The notes below the pieces were generated by a model. The model saw only the letters and a list, made by a program, of their open reading frames with translations. It was not told the origin of the DNA and made no database searches. From Chitinophaga sp. YR627 (GTDB taxonomy: Bacteria > Bacteroidota > Bacteroidia > Chitinophagales > Chitinophagaceae), in the NCBI RefSeq assembly GCF_900114995.1, contig NZ_FOUX01000001.1, forward strand, positions 2,108,001-2,172,000: a stretch of DNA of 64,000 nucleotides. Direction: 5' to 3'. Below are positions 53,109 through 61,393 of this stretch, in pieces. The translations under genes and the position numbers were made by a program. Positions within the stretch are counted from its first letter, which is position 1. Every line of letters begins with the position of its first letter.

Positions 53109-53119
53109 TTACTCCCCAT
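53095..53119. terminator. hairpin shared by two converging stop codons
   Basis: ATGGGGAG (53095-53102) and CTCCCCAT (53112-53119) pair perfectly. The 9-base loop contains the stop codons of both converging genes, TAA at 53106-53108 and its minus-strand counterpart at 53109-53111. No T-run is present, so termination efficiency is uncertain. Confidence 0.5.
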
Positions 53120-54089
53120 GCTTCCTGTTAGGCAGGACATTCTCTCTTTTCCATTCAATCAGCCCCGTAAAAGCATCCTGGCGTACAGGACAGTTTTCCA
53201 TCTGACAATAATGACAGCAGGACGGAATACAAGGGTCCGTATGTATAAAAAATTCCACCTCCCCGGAGGAGAAAGCATCATTTACCAGTCGCTCGATCGT
53301 CTTTAGTTCTTCATGCGCGTCACTGAGCTCGAGGTAATAGGGTAAAGTCAGATGACAATCAATATGATAGTTACTACCGTATTGCTGCACGCGCATATTA
53401 TGTACATCTATCCAACGCTCTGCCCGATGTGCGGATAATACCTGGATCACTCTATCCACTACACGCATATCCGTTTCATCCATCAGACCGGAGATGGAAG
53501 TCCGCAGCAACTGATACCCCTGTCGTAAGATCAATACCCCCATCAGCGCAGATGCTGCCGGATCGATCCATTGCCAACCGGTAAAATGTATGATCAGCAG
53601 GGCCGCGATCAATCCCAGACTGCTGTATACATCCGTCATAATATGCTGCCCGTTGCCGGTGATCGTCATGGAATTCAGCTTCTTTCCTTCCCGTACCAGA
53701 AAAAGCCCCAGTAACAGATTGGCCAGCATCGTACCTCCTATCAGCCAGACGCCCTTATCCAGTTTATGCAGTTCCGTAGGAATAAAGAGATATTGCCCTG
53801 CCTTGAAAAGAATAAGACAACCGGCAATAAAAATCATCGCTCCCTCAAAACCGATAGAAAAAAATTCCACCTTCCCGTGTCCATAAGGATGATTTTCATC
53901 TTTCGGTTTCCTGGTAAGATAAATACTGTAACAGGCAAAAGCCCCGGCCACTACATTGATAATGGATTCCAGTGCATCAGAAAGGATGGCTACAGAATGG
54001 GTCAGGAACCAGGCAGCAAATTTGGTCCCCGTTAAAACAAAACTGACAATCAGTGATATTAATATAACGCGTAAGTCTCTTCTCTGCAA
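53109..54089 (-). CDS. cation diffusion facilitator (CDF) transporter
   Basis: A 326-residue metal/proton antiporter with six membrane helices. The metal site residues lie in HSVAILSDALESIINV and in HIMTDVYSSLGL. The C-terminal cytoplasmic domain carries DVHNMRVQQYGSNYHIDCHLTLP. The tail is cysteine-rich (DPCIPSCCHYCQMENCPVR), which could bind or sense metal. Substrate is probably Zn, Fe or Mn, not resolved here. Confidence 0.92.
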   Translation of the reverse strand: MQRRDLRVILISLIVSFVLTGTKFAAWFLTHSVAILSDALESIINVVAGAFACYSIYLTRKPKDENHPYGHGKVEFFSIGFEGAMIFIAGCLILFKAGQYLFIPTELHKLDKGVWLIGGTMLANLLLGLFLVREGKKLNSMTITGNGQHIMTDVYSSLGLIAALLIIHFTGWQWIDPAASALMGVLILRQGYQLLRTSISGLMDETDMRVVDRVIQVLSAHRAERWIDVHNMRVQQYGSNYHIDCHLTLPYYLELSDAHEELKTIERLVNDAFSSGEVEFFIHTDPCIPSCCHYCQMENCPVRQDAFTGLIEWKRENVLPNRKHGE

Positions 54090-54242
54090 AACGTGACGGA
54101 TTGATTCACAAAGAAAAGGAAAATATTGCGTAAGTTAGTAGAGGGGTTCGTAAGAGCACTGTATGTAGAAACCTTGCAATTATCCTAATATCATATAAAT
54201 GTTTTCCTTTTAACCCGTTGAAGGGTAACCAAAATCTGTAGT

Positions 54243-57200
54243 ATGTACATTCTAAACCCAAAAGCAAAGTGGCTATGCCTGCTCGTGTGCAGCGCATTCG
54301 GTCAGGTGCATGTAAATGCTGCCCCTGTCATGACGAAAACCGTTTCGCCCGGTACCTATGGATTATTTCAACAGCCTGTTACTGAAACAGTTACCGGTAT
54401 TGTAAGGATCTATGGAAAAAATGGCCGCCCGGAAGCTATCCCAGGTATTAACGTAATAGAAAAAGGTACTGTCAATGGAACCGTCACAGATGCCGCAGGC
54501 GCCTATACGTTAAAAGTAAAAAAAGGCGCTACCCTCACCTTCTCCATGGTCGGGTACAAATCCCGTGAAATGAAAGCTTCTTCAACAGAACCACTCAACG
54601 TCATCCTCGATGAAGACGTCAGCGCACTGAAAGAAGTGGTTGTGACGGGTTATCAGACGATCGACCGTAAACTCTTCACAGGTGCTGCCGCCAACGTAAA
54701 AGCATCCGACATTAAACGCGATGGTATTACCGATGTCAGCCGTATGCTGGAAGGCCAGGTCGCCGGTGTCAGTGTCCAGAACGTGTCCGGTACCTTCGGT
54801 GCTGCGCCTAAAATACGCGTACGTGGCGCTACCTCCATCACTGGTGATAACAAACCCCTCTGGGTGGTGGATGGTGTCGTACTCGAAGACGTGATCAACG
54901 TATCCAACGAACAGCTCTCCACCGGTAACCCCGCTACCCTGCTCGGCTCCTCTGTGGCTGGTCTGAACCCGGACGATATCGAAAGTTTCCAGATCCTGAA
55001 AGATGCTGCCGCCACCGCGCTTTATGGTGCGCGTGCGATGAACGGCGTGGTAGTCGTAACAACGAAAAAAGGTAAGGTCGGTCAACCCGTAATTTCCTAT
55101 ACCGGCAACTTCTCCACTTACCTGAAACCTACCTACGGCCAGTTCGACATCATGAAGTCGGACGATCAGATGGCTTTCTATAACGAACTGGCCCTGAAAG
55201 GATGGCTGAACCATTCCGATGCAACCCGCGCCGAAAATGGTGGTGTCTATACTAAAATGTATAACCTGATCGATAAGTACAACGCCACCAATGGTACTTT
55301 CGGTCTGTATAACAGCCCGGAAAGCAAACGCCAGTTCCTCGAGCGTTACGCCAAAGCTAATACCGACTGGTTTGATGTACTGTTCCGCAACTCCTTTATG
55401 CAGGAACACTCACTCAGCGTATCCTCCGGTACAGATAAATCACAGCTCTATGTCTCTACCAGCTTCCTGCAGGACCAGGGCTGGACACTGGCCGATAAAG
55501 TAAAGCGCTTTACAGGCAACGTACGCGCCAACTACAATATCAACGATAAAGTATCCTTCGGTTTTATCACCCAGGGTGTGGTACGTGACCAACGCGTACC
55601 AGGCACGCTGAACAGGAACAGCAATGCGGTAAGCGGACAGTTCGACCGTGACTTTGACATTAACCCGTATAGTTACGCGCTCAATACCAGCCGCGCCCTG
55701 ACCGCCTACGATGAAAAAGGCAACCTGGAATACTTCACCCGCAACTTCGCTCCTTTTAACATCGTCAATGAAATGAGCAATAACTACATCGACCTGACCC
55801 AGCTCGATATCAAGTTGCAGGGTGACTTCTCCTACAAGATCCTGAAGAACCTGAAGTATACCTTCCTGGGTAACCTCCGCTATGTGAAGTCCAGCCAGGA
55901 TCACAAGATCAAGGAGAATTCCAATATGCCACAGGCATACCGCGCAGCTGGTGATGCAACCATCCGCTCCCGTAACCGCTTCCTTTACCGTAACCCGGAC
56001 GATCCTGAAGCAGAACCGGTGGTAGTACTGCCTTATGGCGGTATCTATACAACGGAAGATGACTACCTGGTCAGCTACTATTTCCGTAACATGATCGAAT
56101 GGAATAAAACCTGGAATGATAAACATATGGTGAACTTCCTGGGATCTCAGGAATTACGCTACGCGAATCGTCAGAACAGGCAGTTTGATGGATATGGTTA
56201 CCAGTTCGATAAAGGCGGTGTGCCATTCATCGATCCAAATATCATCAAACAGAACGTTGAGAATAACTTCAACTATTATAGCATCTCGCAGAACTATGAC
56301 CGCTACCTGGCATACCTTGCCAATGCGGCCTACTCCTACAAAGGAAAATATAACTTCAACGCCAGCATCCGTTACGATGGTTCCAATCTCCTCGGTGAAT
56401 CCCGCACTGCACGCTGGTTGCCTACCTGGAACGTCAGCGGTTCCTGGAACGTAGATACGGAAGACTTCATGCGCAGACAGCAAACCATCAACCGCCTGAC
56501 ACTCCGTGCCACTTACGGTCTTACCGGTAGTATGGGTAATGCCCGTAACTCCAGTGTCGTATTACAGAACCGTAGCGCCAAACGTCCTTATCTTTCCGAA
56601 ATAGAGTCTGTTATTTATATCCAGAGCCTGGAAAACTCAGAACTGACCTGGGAGAAACAATACGAGACCAACGTGGGTATCGATGCAGGCCTGTTCCAGG
56701 ACAGACTGACCTTCACTATCGATGGCTACCTGCGTAAAGGATTTGACCTGATCGGTCCAATCCGTACCTCCGGTATAGGTGGAGAAAGCGTAAAAATTGC
56801 CAACTACGGCGATATGAAATCCCACGGTGTGGAAGCTACTGCTGCCTACAAAATTGTCGATAACAAGATATGGGGACTCCGCACACAGTTAACTGTTGGT
56901 TACAACAAAGGAAAGATCACCAAACTGGAAAACCTGCCGATCATATGGGACCTCGTAGTTGCAGATGGTGGCGCTACTGTTGGTCACCCGGTACGCGGAC
57001 TGTACTCCATTCCGTTTGAAGGGCTGAATCCAAAAGATGGTACTCCTTTATTTACCAACCAGGATGGACAGAAAAGCGGCAACGTTTATCTGCAAAGTGA
57101 CAAGGTAGATAACCTGGTATACAATGGTCCGATAGACCCAACCCTGACCGGCGGCTGGTTCAATACCCTTCGTTACAGCAACTTCTCCCTCTCTGCCCTG

Positions 57201-57650
57201 GTGACCTACAGCACAGGTAATAAGATCCGTCTGAACCCGGGCTTCAAGCAACAGTACACCGATCTGGATGCCAGTTCCAATGACTTCCTGAACCGCTGGA
57301 CACTGCCGGGAGATGAAACCCGTACCGACGTACCTTCCGTACTCGATAAACTGGGCAATTCATTGCTGGACGGCGCATATCCGTACAACAACTACAACTA
57401 CTCCACGGCCCGCGTAGCCAATGGTGATTTCGTAAGACTGAAACAGGTATCCGTGGCATACAATCTTCCTCCGAAGATGATCCGCAGGGCCGGATTTAAT
57501 AACCTGTCTGTCAGCCTCGTCGCCAACAACGTATGGCTGATCTATTCTGACGACCGTCTCAACGGACAGGATCCTGAATTTTTTAATTCCGGAGGTGTTG
57601 CACTGCCGATCCCAAGACAGTTCACCCTTTCCCTGAAAGCAGGTTTATAA
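54243..57650 (+). CDS. SusC/RagA-family TonB-dependent outer membrane transporter
   Basis: A 1,135-residue outer membrane protein. The signal peptide ends near residue 26 (HVNAA). A carboxypeptidase-regulatory-like domain (about 50-125; GINVIEKGTVNGTVTDAAGAYTL) is followed by the TonB-linked motif LKEVVVTGYQ and a plug domain (140-265; VRGATSITGDNKPLWVVDGV, DAAATALYGARAMNGVVVVTTKKG). A 22-strand barrel runs to the C terminus (LPIPRQFTLSLKAGL). It is the first gene of a four-gene operon and forms a complex with the SusD protein downstream. The substrate is unknown. Confidence 0.95.
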   Translation: MYILNPKAKWLCLLVCSAFGQVHVNAAPVMTKTVSPGTYGLFQQPVTETVTGIVRIYGKNGRPEAIPGINVIEKGTVNGTVTDAAGAYTLKVKKGATLTFSMVGYKSREMKASSTEPLNVILDEDVSALKEVVVTGYQTIDRKLFTGAAANVKASDIKRDGITDVSRMLEGQVAGVSVQNVSGTFGAAPKIRVRGATSITGDNKPLWVVDGVVLEDVINVSNEQLSTGNPATLLGSSVAGLNPDDIESFQILKDAAATALYGARAMNGVVVVTTKKGKVGQPVISYTGNFSTYLKPTYGQFDIMKSDDQMAFYNELALKGWLNHSDATRAENGGVYTKMYNLIDKYNATNGTFGLYNSPESKRQFLERYAKANTDWFDVLFRNSFMQEHSLSVSSGTDKSQLYVSTSFLQDQGWTLADKVKRFTGNVRANYNINDKVSFGFITQGVVRDQRVPGTLNRNSNAVSGQFDRDFDINPYSYALNTSRALTAYDEKGNLEYFTRNFAPFNIVNEMSNNYIDLTQLDIKLQGDFSYKILKNLKYTFLGNLRYVKSSQDHKIKENSNMPQAYRAAGDATIRSRNRFLYRNPDDPEAEPVVVLPYGGIYTTEDDYLVSYYFRNMIEWNKTWNDKHMVNFLGSQELRYANRQNRQFDGYGYQFDKGGVPFIDPNIIKQNVENNFNYYSISQNYDRYLAYLANAAYSYKGKYNFNASIRYDGSNLLGESRTARWLPTWNVSGSWNVDTEDFMRRQQTINRLTLRATYGLTGSMGNARNSSVVLQNRSAKRPYLSEIESVIYIQSLENSELTWEKQYETNVGIDAGLFQDRLTFTIDGYLRKGFDLIGPIRTSGIGGESVKIANYGDMKSHGVEATAAYKIVDNKIWGLRTQLTVGYNKGKITKLENLPIIWDLVVADGGATVGHPVRGLYSIPFEGLNPKDGTPLFTNQDGQKSGNVYLQSDKVDNLVYNGPIDPTLTGGWFNTLRYSNFSLSALVTYSTGNKIRLNPGFKQQYTDLDASSNDFLNRWTLPGDETRTDVPSVLDKLGNSLLDGAYPYNNYNYSTARVANGDFVRLKQVSVAYNLPPKMIRRAGFNNLSVSLVANNVWLIYSDDRLNGQDPEFFNSGGVALPIPRQFTLSLKAGL

Positions 57651-57668
57651 CGTAAAAACCATGTAACG

Positions 57669-59123
57669 ATGAAAAAGATAACTTACTATATACTTGCTGC
57701 AACACTGATCACGGCTGCCGGATGTAAGAAATACCTGGAACAGTCGCCTGACCAGCGTACACAGCTTAATTCGGTGGAGAAAGTAGCAGAATTGTTAGCC
57801 ACTGCCTATCCGCAGGCAGACTATGCCACCTTCACAGAAGCGGCTTCCGATAATGCAGCCGATAAAGGTACCGGTGGTTTCCTTACAGAACAGATCAATA
57901 CCAACCCTTACTTTTTCCGGGATGTGACAGAACGCGAACAAGGCTCTCCTACCAATTACTGGAATGCCTGTTATCAGTCTATCGCCGCCTGTAACCAGGC
58001 GCTGGACGCGATTGCGAAAGCAGATAATCCGGAAGATTATAATGCACAAAAAGGCGAAGCACTGGTGGCCCGCGCATACAACCACTTTATGCTGGTGACT
58101 CTGTTCGCCAGAGTATACAATGCATCTACAGCTGCACAGGACCCTGGCATTCCTTATGTTACCACGCCTGAGAAAGTTGTCAATGCGAAATATGAAAGGA
58201 AGACCGTCGCCTTTGTATATGAGCAGATCGAAAAAGACCTGTTAACAGGTTTGCCGCTGCTGGACAACACCTCCTACAAAGTGCCCAAATACCATTTCAA
58301 CAAGGCAGCAGCCAATGCCTTTGCCGCCCGTTTTTACCTGTTCAAAAAGGATTACCAGAAAGTGATCACCTATTCGAACAATGTATTTCCGGGAGGAAAC
58401 TTCAAAACCAATCTCCGCCCATGGGTAACGGTATACAGTCAGCTGACCGGTACCGAAATGGAAGCCATCTATACCAAAGCTTCCGAAACAGCCAATTTGC
58501 TGCTGGTAGAAGCGCCGTCCAACTGGGCGCGTTCGGTGGCCAGCTATCGCTATGGTTTGAGAACGGACCTGGTATATGAGTTGTTTATTTACCCGAATGT
58601 CACGACAGGCAGTTGGGTGCAACCACTTTATTATCGGGGTAGTACAGAAAACTGGGTAGTATTAAAATTCCGGGAGCATTTCGTACGCTCCAGCGCCAAT
58701 GCTGATATCGGGGTACCTTATACCATCTTCCCGCTTTTCACCGCAGAGGAAGCCCTGTTCAACCGCGCCGAGGCTAATATTTATCTGGGGAATAATACTG
58801 CTGCCAAGAATGACCTGGACGATTACGCAAGCATGCGTATCGAGGGTTATACCAGCAACTTCAGGATCACAGATAGCAGACTCAGAAACTTCTATGGTAC
58901 CAACGACCTGAAAACAGCGCTGATTAGCGCCCTGCTCGATTTCAAACGGGCAGAGTTTATACAGGAAGGTACCCGCTGGTTTGACATCTTGCGCTATGAC
59001 CTGCCTGTCACCCATACCAGTGTAACAGGGGAATCAGCTACCCTGACCGCTAATGATCCCCGTCGCCTCTTCCAGCTACCACAGGAAGTTGTACTGGCAG
59101 GCATTCAACAGAACCCCCGTTAA
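57669..59123 (+). CDS. SusD/RagB-family surface lipoprotein
   Basis: A 484-residue lipoprotein with lipobox ITAAGC (C19). SusD features include YLEQSPDQRTQLNSVEKVAELLATAYP, the TPR-like helices around YQSIAACNQALDAIAKADN, and the C-terminal LLDFKRAEFIQEGTRWFDILRYDLPV. It caps the SusC transporter and binds substrate. It starts 18 bp after susC. Confidence 0.94.
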   Translation: MKKITYYILAATLITAAGCKKYLEQSPDQRTQLNSVEKVAELLATAYPQADYATFTEAASDNAADKGTGGFLTEQINTNPYFFRDVTEREQGSPTNYWNACYQSIAACNQALDAIAKADNPEDYNAQKGEALVARAYNHFMLVTLFARVYNASTAAQDPGIPYVTTPEKVVNAKYERKTVAFVYEQIEKDLLTGLPLLDNTSYKVPKYHFNKAAANAFAARFYLFKKDYQKVITYSNNVFPGGNFKTNLRPWVTVYSQLTGTEMEAIYTKASETANLLLVEAPSNWARSVASYRYGLRTDLVYELFIYPNVTTGSWVQPLYYRGSTENWVVLKFREHFVRSSANADIGVPYTIFPLFTAEEALFNRAEANIYLGNNTAAKNDLDDYASMRIEGYTSNFRITDSRLRNFYGTNDLKTALISALLDFKRAEFIQEGTRWFDILRYDLPVTHTSVTGESATLTANDPRRLFQLPQEVVLAGIQQNPR

Positions 59124-59144
59124 TACGGTAAAACTAATTTGACT

Positions 59145-59993
59145 ATGAAACAGATGCAGATAAAATTGCTCATGGTATTTATCTTCCTCGGCAGCCTGAT
59201 GGCCTGTTCTAAGGATGATAAAATAGATAGTGTGAACATCCCCGGCCTCGGAGGTGAAACCTGGGTAAAAGGACCGCTGGACTTCTGGCTGGATTCCGTT
59301 TTCACAAAGCCCTATAATATCGAAGTCAAATACCGCTTCGAACGCTATGAACTGACACTGGATAAAACGCTGGTGCCGGTGATGGAAAGCAAGGTAAAAC
59401 CGGTGATGAGCTCTATCCAGAAAACCTGGATCGCACCTTATATCGCGGAAGCCGGCGAGACCTTCTTCAAGACCTATTGTCAGAAACAGTTCGTGCTGGT
59501 GGGTAGTCCGCAGTTCAACTCCAACAATACCATCACACTCGGTACCGCAGAAGGCGGCCGTAAGATCGTGCTGTTCTGGCTGAATGATTTTGTGCTGACA
59601 GACAAGCCTTTCGTAAAGGAAATGCTGCACACCATTCACCACGAATTTGCGCATATCCTGCATCAGACCATTATGTATCCTGTAGAGTACAAACGCATCT
59701 CCACCGGCTATACCGGCAGCTGGAATGACTATACACTGGCAGAAGCGCTGGAAAGAGGATTTATCACACAGTATGCCCGCAGTGCGCCAGACGAGGACTT
59801 TGTTGAAATGATATCCACCATGCTGGTAGAAGGTAAAGATGGTTATGAAGCCATTATTGCTGAAGCACCGGCTGATGCGCAGGCTAAATTCCGTCAGAAG
59901 GAAGAGATCGTAGTGCGCTACTTTATGGAGAATTACAACATCGACTTCTATCGTCTCCAGACCCGCGTACAGGATGCAATTGATAACTTGTAA
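59145..59993 (+). CDS. substrate import-associated zinc metallohydrolase lipoprotein
   Basis: A 282-residue lipoprotein with lipobox SLMAC (C21). The zinc motif HHEFAH gives H166, E167 and H170. An acidic downstream helix (LAEALERGFITQYAR, then EDFVEMISTML) likely supplies the third ligand. This matches the HExxH lipoprotein family encoded beside SusC/SusD pairs. ATG 59145 was chosen over a TTG 6 bp upstream. It starts 21 bp after susD and overlaps an upstream extension of the next gene. It may trim a peptide-containing nutrient. Confidence 0.85.
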   Translation: MKQMQIKLLMVFIFLGSLMACSKDDKIDSVNIPGLGGETWVKGPLDFWLDSVFTKPYNIEVKYRFERYELTLDKTLVPVMESKVKPVMSSIQKTWIAPYIAEAGETFFKTYCQKQFVLVGSPQFNSNNTITLGTAEGGRKIVLFWLNDFVLTDKPFVKEMLHTIHHEFAHILHQTIMYPVEYKRISTGYTGSWNDYTLAEALERGFITQYARSAPDEDFVEMISTMLVEGKDGYEAIIAEAPADAQAKFRQKEEIVVRYFMENYNIDFYRLQTRVQDAIDNL

Positions 59994-60003
59994 AACAGGA
60001 AAC

Positions 60004-61314
60004 ATGCTTCATAACAGACTATATATCTTACTGCTGGCATTCCTCTTTGCCGCATGTTCGAAGGATAAAACAACGTCGCTCTTCGGAGAGAAACCGGAAG
60101 AGCGTTTGGAGGAAGCCATGAAAGAATACAAGGCCACTTTAACAGGAAGTGCCTACGGATGGAAGACCGCCGTGTACCCCGCCGCTGGTGGCGGATATGC
60201 TTTCTATTTTAAATTCGGTACCAATGACCGCGTAACCATGTACAGCGATGTGACACTGGATGCAGCGACCGATGGACTGGAAAGCACTTATCGCCTGAAA
60301 GCGGTACAACGCCCGTCCATACTGTTTGATACCTATTCCTACCTGCACCTGCTCTCCGATCCTGATCCCAATGTCTATGGTGGTGCCACCGGACAGGGGT
60401 ATGCTGTCGATTTTGAATACAGTATAGACGAAGTTTCGGCAGATACCATCAAGCTGACCGGTATCGCCAACAACACCAAAATGGTGCTGGTAAAAGCGAC
60501 ACAGGCAGAAGCAGATGCCTATGCAGCAGGTGACTTCGCCTCACTGATCAACAACGCAGAAAGCTACATGGCGCAGAACCCATGGTTGTATCTTGAATTC
60601 AGCGATGGCCGCAAGCTGCAGGTAAGTGTGAACTCCTTTACCAAAACCTTTACCCTGATATACATCGATGATGCCGGACAGGTACAGTTATTATCAACAG
60701 GATACTATTATACGTTGAACGGACTCTATCTGAAAGACCCGATCACGTATAATGGCAATACCTTCCATGAGGTCTTCTGGGATCCGGTAAAGGAAGTCTT
60801 CTATGTTACAGTTAATGGTCAACGGGTGGAAGTAAAAGTCTCTCCCAGCTCTGTCGTACCCGCACACAGGCTATTGGGAGTTGACTTCTCTTCCCTGATC
60901 GTTCCGCCACAGCAATTACCGGGATGGTCTGCGGACTTCACAACGATCTACTCTACTGCTGCGAATGCGATCCGTACAGGTCCTTACCGTCTGACCCTGT
61001 ATTATACCGAGTTTGCCTTTGACGTAGCGCAGGGTATCATGAATGTGGATGTTTATGTCATCCAGAACAACAATCTGTATCTGGCTGAGTATCCGTTCAC
61101 TTATACCAAGACAGCTGCCGGGGTATTCAAGTTCACCGGACAAACCTTTGGTGGTAATGCGGGGCTGATCGCTACAGAAATGAAACCTTTGCTGGACTAT
61201 ATCCGGAATGACCGGTTTACCATGGATTTCCTGGTAGACAGTCAGGAAGGTAAACTGGCCCAGTTGAAAAGTGTAGAACATCCTACCTTCTATTTCTCAG
61301 GATATCCGCAGTAA
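60004..61314 (+). CDS. DUF4302 lipoprotein
   Basis: About 436 residues from ATG 60004, with lipobox FAAC (C18). Internal features include GEKPEERLEEAMKEYKATL and the aromatic YGWKTAVYPAAGGGYAFYFKF typical of DUF4302. It is beta-rich and has no catalytic motif I recognise. Last gene of the SusC operon, starting 10 bp after the metallohydrolase. It probably binds or presents substrate at the cell surface. Confidence 0.82.
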   Translation: MLHNRLYILLLAFLFAACSKDKTTSLFGEKPEERLEEAMKEYKATLTGSAYGWKTAVYPAAGGGYAFYFKFGTNDRVTMYSDVTLDAATDGLESTYRLKAVQRPSILFDTYSYLHLLSDPDPNVYGGATGQGYAVDFEYSIDEVSADTIKLTGIANNTKMVLVKATQAEADAYAAGDFASLINNAESYMAQNPWLYLEFSDGRKLQVSVNSFTKTFTLIYIDDAGQVQLLSTGYYYTLNGLYLKDPITYNGNTFHEVFWDPVKEVFYVTVNGQRVEVKVSPSSVVPAHRLLGVDFSSLIVPPQQLPGWSADFTTIYSTAANAIRTGPYRLTLYYTEFAFDVAQGIMNVDVYVIQNNNLYLAEYPFTYTKTAAGVFKFTGQTFGGNAGLIATEMKPLLDYIRNDRFTMDFLVDSQEGKLAQLKSVEHPTFYFSGYPQ

Positions 61315-61334
61315 CATGCGCAATCATCTGTTAC

Positions 61335-61376
61335 AAAATAAAAGAGGAACTGACTGATCAGTTCCTCTTTTATTTT
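61335..61376. terminator. bidirectional terminator after the SusC operon
   Basis: 19-base arms (61335-61353 and 61358-61376) pair perfectly around loop CTGA. The outer part is A-rich on the left and T-rich on the right, so it works in both directions. It also serves the converging hybrid-kinase gene. Confidence 0.9.
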
Positions 61377-61393
61377 GATGTCTTACCGGTATA

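Noticed and set aside
54582..60005. Several minus-strand frames of 100-300 codons opposite the SusC operon
   Set aside because: They overlap strongly supported SusC, SusD and metallohydrolase genes and show no protein family features.
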